Positions 1 to 8,656 of a stretch of DNA of 29,179 nt are shown piece by piece. The translations under genes were made by a program, and so were the position numbers. The stretch comes from Microcystis aeruginosa W13-11 (GTDB taxonomy: Bacteria; Cyanobacteriota; Cyanobacteriia; Cyanobacteriales; Microcystaceae), in the NCBI GenBank assembly GCA_009995705.1, contig JAADBR010000140.1:1-29179 (forward strand). The letters are read 5' to 3'. The stretch's first letter is position 1; every line of letters starts with the position of its first letter. Below the pieces are notes generated by a model. The model had not been told where the DNA came from. It did not search any database and saw nothing but the letters and a program-made list of their open reading frames with translations.

Positions 1-112
1 AAGCTGTATCCTTAACAAAGGAACAATCAAACTAGGAGCCGTGTGAGGTGAAAGTCTCATGCACGGTTCTGAATGGGAGGGGAGGTCGGTAACGACCTTC
101 TCGACCCCTAAT
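1..112 (+). mobile_element. 3' end of a group II intron (domains V and VI)
   Basis: Positions 36-69 form the 34-nt domain V hairpin of a group II intron. It starts GAGCCG, carries the catalytic AGC at 37-39, and closes with GCACGGTTC. Positions 78-109 form a domain VI stem (AGGGG paired with CCCCT, inner GGTCG/CGACC around a GTAA loop). An unpaired A at 104 lies 8 nt before a likely 3' splice site after AAT at 112, as expected for the lariat branch point. The 5' part, including any maturase gene, lies outside the window. Bases 113-221 should be 3' flanking sequence, where I recognise no gene. Known: domain V is the most conserved part of these ribozymes. Inferred: the exact 3' boundary. Confidence 0.88.
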
Positions 113-221
113 CGAGTAAAAAAGCCCCTCGATCGGATGCTATGGCACGCTATAGACTCAGACAAGCAGGGAGATGGGGAATGTCACCCTCACCCTGAAA
201 GCCTAAACTCGGACTGAATAA

Positions 222-992
222 ATGATTGAGCACATGGATAATTTTAACCCCAAATTAACGGCTCTGGCTCTTGTCTTGAATGTTGAGGAAAATCTCGAAG
301 ATATTTTTCGGAAAATAGCTAGTATGAGCGCTCATCAATTGCGAGCGCGGTGCTGTTCAATCCTGTTAAGCTCTCCACAGGAATTAAAAGGGGAAATTAC
401 CGATTATCTAGAAGTTTTTGCCCATTATGATGAGCTATCACCTTTAGCTGATCAAGAAATAATTAAACTCGATCAAGCTATTGCCGACAATGTAGCAGCC
501 ACAGGAAAACCTTTACTAATTAAGGATATAACTCGATCGCCATTTGCCAGTGCAGCCAGTTATCCCAAAAAATCAAATAATAATAGTTTTATAGCCGCAC
601 CGATTATCCTCAATCGGCAGATAATTGGAGTAATTAATCTCAGTTTTCCCCTAGACAAAAAACATTTTGAACCATTAGATTTAGAAATCTTGCAGTTATT
701 CGCTCAACAGGCGGCCCAATCCCTGCAAATTTTTCATTTGCAGGGGATGTTAAAATCTCGTTTTGTGGCTATGGCAGTGACTAGAGAAATAGCAGAAATT
801 CAGTCCGAACATTCGATCGCTGTCCATCCTTATCCCCCGAAATTAGCCAAAATTGTCGCTAAGGCTTTTTTTAAAGAATTAACTCAGGCCGGTTTTGGAA
901 CTCATCAAGTTATTGAGATTGCCAATGAGGTTTTGAATTTACTGCAAAAGACTCTTAATAAACATAAAAATCGTCTGGAAGGAAAAGATTGA
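222..992 (+). CDS. GAF domain protein
   Basis: This 256-aa soluble protein has one GAF domain at about residues 20-172. The typical core features are ATGKPLLIKDI, then SFIAAPIILNRQIIGVINLS, then a helix ending in LEILQLFAQQAAQSL. The roughly 80-residue C-terminal tail is helical and has no recognisable output domain, so it is probably a stand-alone sensor or partner protein. No chromophore cysteine in the usual bilin-lyase context is evident. An in-frame stop (219-221) lies directly before ATG 222. ATG 234 (MDNFNPK) is an equally possible start, because neither has a clear Shine-Dalgarno. The gene lies about 110 bp downstream of the intron end, so its native promoter may have been altered by that insertion. 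Ligand unknown. Confidence 0.8.
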   Translation: MIEHMDNFNPKLTALALVLNVEENLEDIFRKIASMSAHQLRARCCSILLSSPQELKGEITDYLEVFAHYDELSPLADQEIIKLDQAIADNVAATGKPLLIKDITRSPFASAASYPKKSNNNSFIAAPIILNRQIIGVINLSFPLDKKHFEPLDLEILQLFAQQAAQSLQIFHLQGMLKSRFVAMAVTREIAEIQSEHSIAVHPYPPKLAKIVAKAFFKELTQAGFGTHQVIEIANEVLNLLQKTLNKHKNRLEGKD

Positions 993-1073
993 GCTATAAT
1001 CAAGGGTTAAAATCGACTCACTTGCCACTCCCGTGCAGTCCTAAGAAGTAATTGGGATATTTAACAGCTTAAT

Positions 1074-1535
1074 TTACTGACTACCGCTGCCGTCCTGTCT
1101 TCCTAATTCATAAACACCAGAGGCAACACAGGCGAGAATACCGACACTAATCGGCCAACTTTTTCCTAAACTAATCTCAATTAACCAATCGGAGAAACCG
1201 CCGAGAATGAGAAAGGGAATAATACTAAAGATAGAGGCATAAAAAGCATTTTGGGATTCCCTTGCGACGCGAGTTTTTTCAAACTCCTCTAGGGAAGTAT
1301 AGAGGAAACGCTCGGCAAAATTAAACCAGCGATAGAAAACTTCTATAAACCAATTTCGTACCCCAGCTAACCCTAAATATAATGCTAAAGACCAGAGACA
1401 GCTACCAGCAATAAAGGCCGGAGAAATATTGATAGTGAAGGGCAGAAAGTCGATTACCATAAATGAGAGCCACAGAAGTGGTAAATTTGAGCGAACGGCT
1501 TGATCGATTTTAACAAGTCTTGACCTTTGCACCAA
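1074..1535 (-). CDS. Hypothetical integral membrane protein
   Basis: This 153-aa protein has about four hydrophobic segments, at roughly residues 19-34, 40-60, 98-115 and 124-141. The central stretch (about 60-95) is amphipathic and rich in aromatic and charged residues. I recognise no motif or family. The predicted start is TTG 1535, immediately followed by GTG 1532; neither has a clear ribosome-binding site, so the N-terminus is uncertain. The gene is divergent from the glycosyltransferase at 1540 with only 4 bp between the start codons. The two promoters must therefore lie inside each other's coding region, or one gene is read from further away. Confidence 0.65.
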   Translation of the reverse strand: MVQRSRLVKIDQAVRSNLPLLWLSFMVIDFLPFTINISPAFIAGSCLWSLALYLGLAGVRNWFIEVFYRWFNFAERFLYTSLEEFEKTRVARESQNAFYASIFSIIPFLILGGFSDWLIEISLGKSWPISVGILACVASGVYELGRQDGSGSQ

Positions 1536-1539
1536 AGAG

Positions 1540-2700
1540 ATGAAAATTCTTCAGATTGTTCCTTCGATTTCCCTTGTTTACGGTGGCCCCAGTCAAATGG
1601 TACTTGGTTTGTCAGCAGCCCTGGCCCAACTGGGCCAAGAGGTGACTATTATTACCACCGATTCCAATGGTGACACGGGACAAGCACCCCTAGATGTGCC
1701 TTTAGGGGTCCCTGTTAGTCAAAATGGCTATCAAATCTATTATTTTCCCTGTTCTCCCTTTCGGCGCTATAAATTTTCCCTTGATCTGTTTACTTGGTTG
1801 GCAAATAGGGCAAAAGATTACGATATCGCTCACATTCACGCTTTATTCTCCCCTGTGAGCAGTATATCGGCTTTGATCGCTCGTTATCGTCAACTGCCCT
1901 ATATTCTCCGTCCCCTAGGCACCCTCGATCCAGCAGATTTGCAAAAAAAACGGCAACTTAAACAAATATATGCCAATTTTCTGGAAAAACCCAATTTAGC
2001 AGCGGCGGCGGCAATTCATTTTACCAGTCAGCAGGAGTGTCAAACTGCCGAAAGATTTAATATAAAAACTAAGGATATTGTCATCCCCCTAGGGGTAGAT
2101 TTTTTTAACTCACAAGCTTTACCAGTAACGGGTTTTGATCTTCCCGAAAATAAACCGATCATTCTCTATATGTCCCGTCTTGATCCGAAAAAAGGTCTAG
2201 ATTTATTGCTGCCCAGTTTGGAAAGGTTGTTAGAAAAGGGTCTAGATTTTCATTTTGTCTTAGCAGGAGGTAATCCCCAGGACCGGGAGTACGAAAATCG
2301 CATTAAAAATCGGATCGAGCGGTCAATATTGGGCAAAAATACGACAATCACCGGATTTGTCACTGGAGAAGTCAAAGATAGCCTCCTCGCTAGGGCCGAT
2401 TTATTTGTTTTACCTTCCTACTATGAAAATTTTGGCATCGCGGTTGCCGAAGCTATGGCTGCCGGAATTCCTGTGGTGATCTCGGATCGGGTGGATCTGC
2501 ATCCTGCGGTGGCAGTAGCGGCTGCAGGATGGGTAACAGCTTGTCAGCTTGAGGATTTAACTAATACTTTGGCAACGGCTATCACTAATCCTGAAATTCG
2601 CCAACAAAGGGGGAAAAATGCTAGGGATTTAGTCTTAAATCAATATAGTTGGTCAGCGATCACCGAACAGCTGCTAACTGTCTATCAAGATTTAGTCTGA
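1540..2700 (+). CDS. Glycosyltransferase family 4 (GT-B fold)
   Basis: This 386-aa protein should transfer a sugar from a nucleotide-sugar donor to a polysaccharide, lipid or lipopolysaccharide acceptor at the cytoplasmic side of the membrane. The N-terminal acceptor domain opens with MKILQIVPS and a glycine-rich loop (VYGGPSQMV), as in GT4 enzymes. The C-terminal donor domain begins near ILYMSRLDPKKGLDLLL. It carries the retaining-enzyme E-x7-E motif in YYENFGIAVAEAMAAG (about residues 293-309). The length is normal for the family. There is no signal peptide or membrane segment. No other polysaccharide genes lie beside it, so the acceptor cannot be assigned. ATG 1540 is preceded only by a weak AAAGAG. 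Confidence 0.9.
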   Translation: MKILQIVPSISLVYGGPSQMVLGLSAALAQLGQEVTIITTDSNGDTGQAPLDVPLGVPVSQNGYQIYYFPCSPFRRYKFSLDLFTWLANRAKDYDIAHIHALFSPVSSISALIARYRQLPYILRPLGTLDPADLQKKRQLKQIYANFLEKPNLAAAAAIHFTSQQECQTAERFNIKTKDIVIPLGVDFFNSQALPVTGFDLPENKPIILYMSRLDPKKGLDLLLPSLERLLEKGLDFHFVLAGGNPQDREYENRIKNRIERSILGKNTTITGFVTGEVKDSLLARADLFVLPSYYENFGIAVAEAMAAGIPVVISDRVDLHPAVAVAAAGWVTACQLEDLTNTLATAITNPEIRQQRGKNARDLVLNQYSWSAITEQLLTVYQDLV

Positions 2701-2747
2701 GCTATCGATCGTCCCCTACTTGATCAAAGTCACAGACGGATTAAGAT

Positions 2748-2831
2748 TTAAGCCATCAGGATAATCAGCACTAAAAATGCCAGTAGGGTTAAACCTGATT
2801 GCAGAAAGACGGGAAGCGCAAAAGAGTTCAT
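2748..2831 (-). CDS. Possible 27-aa single-span membrane peptide
   Basis: On the minus strand, ATG 2831 opens a 27-codon frame. It is almost entirely one hydrophobic helix after the first three residues (FALPVFLQSGLTLLAFLVLI) and ends at TAA 2748. A GTGAG lies 8 nt upstream of the ATG, and a TATATT lies further upstream as a possible -10. Cyanobacteria have many such tiny membrane subunits in photosystems, cytochrome b6f and NDH-1. I cannot match this one to any of them. It could equally be chance. Confidence 0.3.
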   Translation of the reverse strand: MNSFALPVFLQSGLTLLAFLVLIILMA

Positions 2832-2933
2832 AACAGTAGCTCACTTTTCTAGGGATGGCTCTATTTCCAATATACGCTTTCATCTCCGCTAATTCCTCAT
2901 GTTTCCGTCCCTAATGTCATCATCTCATCATTT

Positions 2934-3074
2934 AAGTAGGTAGGCGTTAAAAATTATCAGACACCACCCTTATCAAGGGGGGACTATAGGGTAGGGTTGA
3001 TTCATGAATCAACCCTAGTACTAAGGGGGACCGAACCTAAAATCCATTTTTAATTTAATTATAACCAGCTACTT
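2934..3074 (-). repeat. Dispersed MITE-like repeat, copy 1 (141 bp)
   Basis: The repeat is bounded by AAGTAG and CTACTT. Its reverse complement matches the element at 8657-8798: the same AAGTAGCTGGTTATAATTAA end, a CCCCCCTTGATAAG block, and the GTGTCTGA...AACxCCTA end. The core differs. It has a perfect 26-bp palindrome at 2992-3017 (arm TAGGGTTGATTCA) where the other copy has a tandem duplication. No coding capacity. Confidence 0.75.
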
Positions 3075-3245
3075 ATTCATCCCATAGGAGAATTTGAGGT
3101 GAATTGTACTGCATTTAAACTGGGTAGGGAGCATTCTAATACAAATGTACGGAACTTGGTCACTCCCCACCCTGTTCACTTAAGTTTCAGCGTCGTGATT
3201 ATAATTAGGGAATGATAGAAATTCTTAGGCAATAGGATCACATCA
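3075..3245. other. Rest of the 2701-3245 intergenic region
   Basis: No gene is seen here. A long-loop inverted repeat (GGGTAGGGAG at 3122-3131 against CTCCCCACCC at 3163-3172, one mismatch) precedes an AT-rich stretch. AGGA, 8 nt before GTG 3246, is the likely ribosome-binding site of the next gene. Confidence 0.4.
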
Positions 3246-3812
3246 GTGTTGATAAATCATCTTTTCTTCGGCGCTTTCTTACCCCTTGATACTCTCCTGT
3301 CCACCCAGGGGATTATGGTTATGCTTCTGGCCGCTTATGCCTTAGCCATGTGGATGTTTCTCACTAGCGCCCCAAAAGTTCATACAATCATGGTGACAGA
3401 TTTGGAGACAGCCCGACAATTTTATGAAGGACTTTTAAATTTACCCACGGCCGATGTCCCCCTGCATTACTATTACAATTACGAGCAGACGATGGGCAAT
3501 AATATGATTGACCCATTTTATATGTCTAGTAATCCGGCTGTGACTACTGCCAACCCTTCTTTGAGAGATCAACCCCAGGGTTTATGGTATCAGTTAAAGA
3601 AAAATACCCAACTGCATATCGTTGCTGGAGCAACCGCAGGTTATAAGGATCGTCATCGTCATGTTTGTTTTGATCACGATTGTTTAGAACAAATTCTGCT
3701 GCGGGTGGAATCGCGACGCTTAAAGTATAAAGTTCGTCGCAACAAACCTTTAAATTTTTTGGTCAAAGATAATGCTGATCGCGTGATTGAAATGGCCGAA
3801 GTCTCGAATTAG
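3246..3812 (+). CDS. Membrane-anchored glyoxalase/VOC-superfamily protein
   Basis: This 188-aa protein has one N-terminal transmembrane segment (about residues 20-42), followed by a vicinal-oxygen-chelate (glyoxalase/dioxygenase-like) domain. The VOC signature is the opening strand and helix KVHTIMVTDLETARQFYEGLL. Later come LHIVAGATAG, the RHRHVCFDH strand, and the terminal strand NFLVKDNADRVIEMAE. Several histidines (HTIM, LHIV, RHRH) could bind metal, but I cannot assign a substrate. The start is GTG 3246, with AGGA 8 nt upstream. TTG 3249 is an alternative. A membrane-tethered VOC domain is less common than the soluble forms. A role in detoxification or binding is inference. Confidence 0.7.
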   Translation: MLINHLFFGAFLPLDTLLSTQGIMVMLLAAYALAMWMFLTSAPKVHTIMVTDLETARQFYEGLLNLPTADVPLHYYYNYEQTMGNNMIDPFYMSSNPAVTTANPSLRDQPQGLWYQLKKNTQLHIVAGATAGYKDRHRHVCFDHDCLEQILLRVESRRLKYKVRRNKPLNFLVKDNADRVIEMAEVSN

Positions 3813-3861
3813 TTAACGGTAATTAGATTGGGGGCAACTATAACGGTAAATAACTAAACTT

Positions 3862-4203
3862 ATGAATGCTCAACTGCTCACAATCGTTTTAATTTCTTTA
3901 GGGGTAGGTATTGGTTTGGCTATTCTACTCCTAATTTTAGTCAAGTTAAGACGCTTCAACCAACAGGTAAATAGTATTGTCGATTATCACTCTCTCATCG
4001 GTTTAATCGGAATTGTTCAAATCCCCTTCGATAAAAATAGCAAGGGGAAAGTACGAGTTAATGTCGGAGATAGTCTGATCGATATAGTGGCCATAACGGA
4101 AGGGGAAGAACAATTTAATGTCGGTGATCAAGCATTTATTCTCAGTTGCCAAGACAATAAAGTTTTAGTCATTGCGGAAAAGTATATCAGAGGCGATTTG
4201 TAA
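3862..4203 (+). CDS. Short NfeD-like membrane protein
   Basis: This 113-aa protein has an N-terminal transmembrane helix (about residues 5-27) and a small beta-rich domain (about 45-112) that resembles the OB-fold of NfeD proteins. The features are LIGLIGIVQIPF, then GKVRVNVGDSLIDIVAI, then FNVGDQAFILSCQDNKVLVI. It lacks the serine-protease domain of long NfeD proteins. NfeD proteins are typically encoded next to SPFH/flotillin genes and act with them at the membrane. Here a flotillin-like gene starts 28 bp downstream on the same strand, which supports the assignment and an operon. Confidence 0.72.
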   Translation: MNAQLLTIVLISLGVGIGLAILLLILVKLRRFNQQVNSIVDYHSLIGLIGIVQIPFDKNSKGKVRVNVGDSLIDIVAITEGEEQFNVGDQAFILSCQDNKVLVIAEKYIRGDL

Positions 4204-4231
4204 TTTCTTCTAAACCAAAGGGTAACTAACT

Positions 4232-5569
4232 ATGAATAGTCAAAATAATTCCTATCTCATCCAAATCAATCCCAATCAATACGACAACAACAACAATAAC
4301 AACAGTGCTGGCAATTTATTATTGAATAGTGTTCCCATTGCTTTATTGATATTTCTGGGGATCGGTGCGATTTGGTTTATCAATTCTTTTTTGTGTATTT
4401 GTAAACCCAATGAAGTAGTCATCCTGAGTGGGATGAAACGTAAATCAAAAGATAGACAGGATGTGGGGTATCGAGTAGTATCGGGGGGTCGAGCGATTCG
4501 TATTCCAATTTTAGAAACCGTTAAACGGATGGATGTTACCACAACTCCGATCAGAATTGAGATTAAAAATGCCTATTCTAAGGGCAATATTCCCCTGAAT
4601 ATAGTGGCCATTGCTAACGTGAAAGTTAGTTCTAAACCTGAAATAGTCGGCAATGCGATCGAACGTTTTTTAGACCGAGATCGAGAAGAAATTATTCGCG
4701 TAGCTAAAGAAACTTTAGAAGGAAACCTGCGGGGTGTAGTCGCAACAATGACCCCCGAACAAGTGAACGAAGATCGCCTAAAATTTGCCGAAAGTATTAC
4801 CAGTAACGTCAGTCAAGACCTGTTTAAACTCGGTTTAGAAATTGATACTCTCAAAATTCAAAATGTTGCCGATGACGTGGATTATCTTAACTCGCTCGGA
4901 CGGGAAAGAATCGCTTTAGTTATGCGTGATGCTGAAATTGCTGAATCAAATGCCCTCAATGAAGCTGAACAAATAGTCGCGGAATGTGAGGAACAAGCAA
5001 CCGTCGCTAAAACCCGCGATCAAATTATCATTTTAGAGCAAGAAAACGAGTTGAGAAAGTTAAAGGCAAAACTGGAACAACAGGCAAAATCGGAAGAAGA
5101 AATAACTATTGCTGCCGCTAAGGAAAAACGTGCTATAGTTGAGGAAAAATTGCAACAGGTCAGGGCAGAATTGGAAAGATTACGTCTCCAAGCAGATAAA
5201 GTTTTACCCGCAGAAGCGCAGCAGGAAGCCGAAACTTTCCGAGCTAGAGGAGAAGCGGCAATTTTTGAAGAAAATGCCAAAGCTGAAGCCTTGGTTAACG
5301 AATTATTTGCAGAAGTCTGGCAAAACACCGGCAGTGAAGCAGAGGCAATTTTCTTGATTCAACAGTTAGAAACTATCCTAGAGGAGGCGATTAAAATTCC
5401 TAGACGCTTACACCTCGATCGAGTTAATATCGTTGATAATGGTGATGGTAAATCCCTGGCTGCCCTGATCAAAGTCTATCCCGAAATCGTCAATCAATTC
5501 CTCGCCAGCGTCCATCAAACCCTCGGTATTGATGTGGTGGGAACTCTCACCAATAAAATTGAAAAATAG
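4232..5569 (+). CDS. Flotillin-like SPFH domain protein
   Basis: This 445-aa membrane scaffold protein is of the SPFH/flotillin (YqiK-like) type. It has an unusual Asn-rich N-terminus with a run of six Asn (about residues 19-24), then a transmembrane segment (about 29-55). The SPFH domain (about 57-205) begins CICKPNEVVILSG and contains VTTTPIRIEI and LGLEIDTLKIQNVAD. A long Ala/Glu-rich coiled coil follows (about 220-345), then a C-terminal helical domain. Flotillins oligomerise at the cytoplasmic face and organise membrane microdomains. The NfeD-like partner lies directly upstream, so the pair is probably co-transcribed. An AAGGG lies 11 nt before the ATG. Confidence 0.85.
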   Translation: MNSQNNSYLIQINPNQYDNNNNNNSAGNLLLNSVPIALLIFLGIGAIWFINSFLCICKPNEVVILSGMKRKSKDRQDVGYRVVSGGRAIRIPILETVKRMDVTTTPIRIEIKNAYSKGNIPLNIVAIANVKVSSKPEIVGNAIERFLDRDREEIIRVAKETLEGNLRGVVATMTPEQVNEDRLKFAESITSNVSQDLFKLGLEIDTLKIQNVADDVDYLNSLGRERIALVMRDAEIAESNALNEAEQIVAECEEQATVAKTRDQIIILEQENELRKLKAKLEQQAKSEEEITIAAAKEKRAIVEEKLQQVRAELERLRLQADKVLPAEAQQEAETFRARGEAAIFEENAKAEALVNELFAEVWQNTGSEAEAIFLIQQLETILEEAIKIPRRLHLDRVNIVDNGDGKSLAALIKVYPEIVNQFLASVHQTLGIDVVGTLTNKIEK

Positions 5570-5615
5570 CAGTCAGAAAACCTACTAGACAGGCCTTCTA
5601 AAATAGATTGTTACC

Positions 5616-5649
5616 GAGATCGAGTAGGGTTAAAACCGCCCTCGATCTC
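5616..5649. terminator. Hairpin between the flotillin gene and hemL
   Basis: GAGATCGAG (5616-5624) pairs perfectly with CTCGATCTC (5641-5649) around a 16-nt loop. It lies between two convergent genes (ends 5569 and 5746), so it could end transcripts from either side. There is no clear U-run. Confidence 0.45.
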
Positions 5650-5745
5650 ACCGATAAGAATACCCGTCTTTTGCAAGCGGGGAAATGTCAACTCATCCAT
5701 ACTTGGGACTCTATCAATCGATTTTCCCGGTCGAAGCGGCATTAA

Positions 5746-7047
5746 CTATAAACTTGCTAAAACCTCCTTAGCGGCGGCCAAAGTCCGTTCGATATCGGCC
5801 TCTGTGTGAGCTAAAGAAGTAAAACCAGCTTCAAACTGGGAAGGAGCTAGATAAACGCCTCTTTCCAACATTCCCCGGTGAAAACGACCGAATTTAGCCA
5901 CATCGGCCTTTTTGGCATCTTCATAGTTATGGACGGGGGAGCCGGTGAAAAACATTCCGAACATAGCACTAATATAACCTCCAGAAACGCTATGACCAGC
6001 ATCTCTAGCCACTTTCAGCAGCCCTTCAGTTAAGGATTTGGTCACTTTATCGAGATATTGGTAGGTGCCGGGGCGCTGGAGTAACTCTAGGGTTTTAATT
6101 CCCGCCGTCATGGCCAAAGGGTTGCCGGATAAGGTTCCCGCTTGGTACATCGGGCCAGCCGGAGCCACCATCGCCATAATATCGGCCCGACCGCCGTAGG
6201 CCCCCACCGGCAGCCCACCGCCGATAACTTTGCCGAGGGTGGTTAAATCGGGGGTGATGCCGAATTTTTCCTGAGCGCCACCGTAGGCGATGCGGAATCC
6301 GGTCATTACCTCATCAAACATTAATAGGGCTCCGTATTCCTTGGTTAATTCCCGCAATCCTTCTAAAAAGCCGGCATCCGGCACGATAAAGCCGGCATTA
6401 CCCACCACTGGCTCTAAAATCACCCCGGCAATCGAGTCGGGATTTTCGACAAAGAGAGCTTTTACCGCTTCCAGGTCATTGTAGGGGGCGGTTAAAGTGT
6501 TGTTAGTGGTGGTTTTGGGAACCCCCGGCGAGTCGGGTAGGCCCAGGGTGGCTACACCAGAGCCGGCTTTAACCAGGAACATATCGGCGTGACCGTGGTA
6601 ACAGCCCTCGAATTTGATGATTTTATCCCGGCCGGTAAAAGCCCGCATTAAGCGCAGGACGGACATACAGGCTTCGGTGCCGGAATTGACAAAACGCACC
6701 ATTTCAATGCTGGGAACGGCATCAATCACCATTTCAGCGAGAATATTTTCCTGGACACAGGGAGCGCCGAAACTGGTTCCTTTGTCTAGGGCCTGGTGGA
6801 GGGCGGCAATCACTTCGGGATGGGCATGACCACAGATAGCCGGCCCCCAAGTTCCCACATAGTCGATGTATTCGTTACCGTCCACATCGCGAATATAGGC
6901 CCCTTTGACGCTTTCAAAAACGATGGGTTGACCACCGACGGATTTAAAGGCCCGCACGGGGGAACTTACACCCCCCGGCATTAATTTTTGAGCGGCTGTA
7001 AAGATTTCTTTCGATTTTGTTGTTTGATACGAAAATGTGCTAACCAA
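5746..7047 (-). CDS. hemL: Glutamate-1-semialdehyde 2,1-aminomutase
   Basis: This PLP enzyme converts glutamate-1-semialdehyde to 5-aminolevulinate, the committed precursor of chlorophyll, haem and bilins in the C5 pathway. The protein has 433 aa, the normal length. It has the class-III aminotransferase fold, with [17 protein letters not shown] near the N-terminus, GCYHGHAD for the PLP phosphate region, [12 protein letters not shown] with the PLP-contacting Asp, and the Schiff-base lysine at K273 in [12 protein letters not shown]. The start is TTG 7047. A strong AAGGAG (7054-7059) lies 6 nt upstream and decides the start. The gene is divergent from dnaN and sits alone. Confidence 0.97.
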   Translation of the reverse strand: MVSTFSYQTTKSKEIFTAAQKLMPGGVSSPVRAFKSVGGQPIVFESVKGAYIRDVDGNEYIDYVGTWGPAICGHAHPEVIAALHQALDKGTSFGAPCVQENILAEMVIDAVPSIEMVRFVNSGTEACMSVLRLMRAFTGRDKIIKFEGCYHGHADMFLVKAGSGVATLGLPDSPGVPKTTTNNTLTAPYNDLEAVKALFVENPDSIAGVILEPVVGNAGFIVPDAGFLEGLRELTKEYGALLMFDEVMTGFRIAYGGAQEKFGITPDLTTLGKVIGGGLPVGAYGGRADIMAMVAPAGPMYQAGTLSGNPLAMTAGIKTLELLQRPGTYQYLDKVTKSLTEGLLKVARDAGHSVSGGYISAMFGMFFTGSPVHNYEDAKKADVAKFGRFHRGMLERGVYLAPSQFEAGFTSLAHTEADIERTLAAAKEVLASL

Positions 7048-7451
7048 TACTGTCTCCTTGTCTATTTGAGTCTATCGATTCCGGGGAATGCCCGGAGTTT
7101 TGTTTTGTTAACTTCCTGCTGCTTGTTCCATTTTAAAGATCACCAGCCTACATTTTACGCAATTTTTTCGCTAAGAAAGATGCTGGTCGGCTCAAGTCTC
7201 GCTATTCTTAACTTGTAGCTTGATGGTTAACAGTTGATGTAATCGGGTGAGAAGGGGCGAAAATTTCACTTTTGACAATTTTTCCACAATCTTTTTAGAA
7301 TTGCCAGAAAAACCTAGCAATGGCCGAAGTTATTGCTATTGATAGATTTTAGCCCGGAAAGAGCGATCAAAAAAAGCTCCGGTTTTCCACAGATTTTCCA
7401 CAGGGGAATTCTTGCTATTATTTCTTAGCGTACAAAAAAACTATTCCTGCT
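7048..7451. other. hemL-dnaN intergenic region with DnaA-type boxes (candidate oriC)
   Basis: These 404 bp hold no gene. They contain three identical TTTTCCACA nonamers on the + strand, at 7281-7289, 7383-7391 and 7394-7402; the last two are nearly adjacent. An AT-rich stretch (about 7409-7448) follows, directly before dnaN. In several cyanobacteria the DnaA box is TTTTCCACA and the origin lies beside dnaN (for example Synechococcus elongatus). The region should also hold the promoters of hemL and dnaN. Three boxes is a small number, so origin function is an inference. Confidence 0.5.
7054..7059 (-). promoter_or_regulatory. Ribosome-binding site fixing the TTG start of hemL
   Basis: The minus strand reads AAGGAG, then 6 nt, then TTG GTT AGC. 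This spacing supports initiation at the non-ATG codon, giving an N-terminus of MVSTFSY. Confidence 0.7.
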
Positions 7452-8600
7452 ATGAAATTTACCAGTAGTCAAAGCGAACTCAACAGCAATTTATCCCTAG
7501 TTAGTCGGGCCGTTGCCAGTCGTCCTACCCATCCGGTGTTGGGAAATGTTCTCTTTTGTGCCGATGAGGAAAAGGGCGAAATTAGCCTGACTGCTTTTGA
7601 TTTGAGTTTAGGGATTCGCACCAGTTTTCGGGCCGAGGTGGTGGAAGGGGGTAAGATTACCCTGCCGGCAAAATTGCTGAACGATATTGTCTCTCGTTTG
7701 GGAGAGGGGGAAATCACCATCTCTGTGGAAGAAAACGAGAATGATGAGGAGCATAGTCTCGCTTTCCTGAAAACTGCCTCGGCACAGTTCCAAATTCGCG
7801 GCATGAAGGCCGATGAGTTCCCAGAATTGCCCACGGTGGCCGATGGGGAAATTGTTAATTTACCTATAGTTGCCTTGACAGAAGGGTTAAAAGGTGCATT
7901 GTTCGCCGCTAGTGGCGATGAAACTAAACAGGTGTTGACGGGGGTACATTTAACTAAAACCGTCGATTGTCTAGAATTTGCCGCTACAGACGGTCATCGT
8001 TTAGCGGTGGTACAAACTCCCCTAGAGGAGTTGGAAAGTGCCTCTGGTGGCTTTAATGTCACCATTCCGGCCCGGGCCCTGCGAGAATTGGAAAGAATGA
8101 TGGCAACAAAACAAAATATCGAGACTATTACTCTGCATGTGGACGATTCTCAAGTCATCTTTGAAATGGGGGAACAGAGGTTAACCAGTCGTAAGTTAGA
8201 AGGGGCCTATCCCACTTATAATCAGTTAATTCCTAAATCCTTCGAGCGTTCTTTGGTTTTAGACCGCAAACAGTTAATCCGTTGTTTGGAATTAGTGGCG
8301 GTTTTATCGGACCAAAAGAATAATTTAGTTAAGTTTAGTCTCGATAGCGAAAATGACCGTTTATCCCTAGCGGTGGAATCTCCCGATTTAGGTAGCGCCA
8401 AAGAGTCCATGGCGGCGGAAATTCAGGGAGAAAGTGGCGATATTGCCTTTAATGTTAAATACTTGATGGACGGTTTGAAGGCTTTACCCAATAATGATAT
8501 CAAAATGCAGTTAAATGCTAGTACCCAACCAGTTATTTTTACCCCCTTGGGAGGTTTAAAGATGACCTATTTGGTGATGCCGGTACAAATTCGTCAGTAG
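7452..8600 (+). CDS. dnaN: DNA polymerase III beta subunit (sliding clamp)
   Basis: This 382-aa protein is the ring-shaped processivity clamp that tethers DNA polymerase III to DNA and serves as a docking platform for replication and repair proteins. The three-domain clamp architecture is visible. Domain 1 begins MKFTSSQSELNSNLSLVSRAV, with the conserved HPVLGNVLF. Domain 2 is around LFAASGDETKQVLTGVHL and ATDGHRLAVV. Domain 3 runs from SFERSLVLDRKQL to the C-terminal PLGGLKMTYLVMPVQIRQ, which forms part of the partner-binding cleft. The length is slightly above the E. coli protein. No strong ribosome-binding site precedes the ATG. The DnaA-type boxes lie just upstream. Confidence 0.97.
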   Translation: MKFTSSQSELNSNLSLVSRAVASRPTHPVLGNVLFCADEEKGEISLTAFDLSLGIRTSFRAEVVEGGKITLPAKLLNDIVSRLGEGEITISVEENENDEEHSLAFLKTASAQFQIRGMKADEFPELPTVADGEIVNLPIVALTEGLKGALFAASGDETKQVLTGVHLTKTVDCLEFAATDGHRLAVVQTPLEELESASGGFNVTIPARALRELERMMATKQNIETITLHVDDSQVIFEMGEQRLTSRKLEGAYPTYNQLIPKSFERSLVLDRKQLIRCLELVAVLSDQKNNLVKFSLDSENDRLSLAVESPDLGSAKESMAAEIQGESGDIAFNVKYLMDGLKALPNNDIKMQLNASTQPVIFTPLGGLKMTYLVMPVQIRQ

Positions 8601-8656
8601 TTCTGACTTAATCGGAACCGTGGTATCTGTTTTTAACCTATCCCATTTTTGATTGT

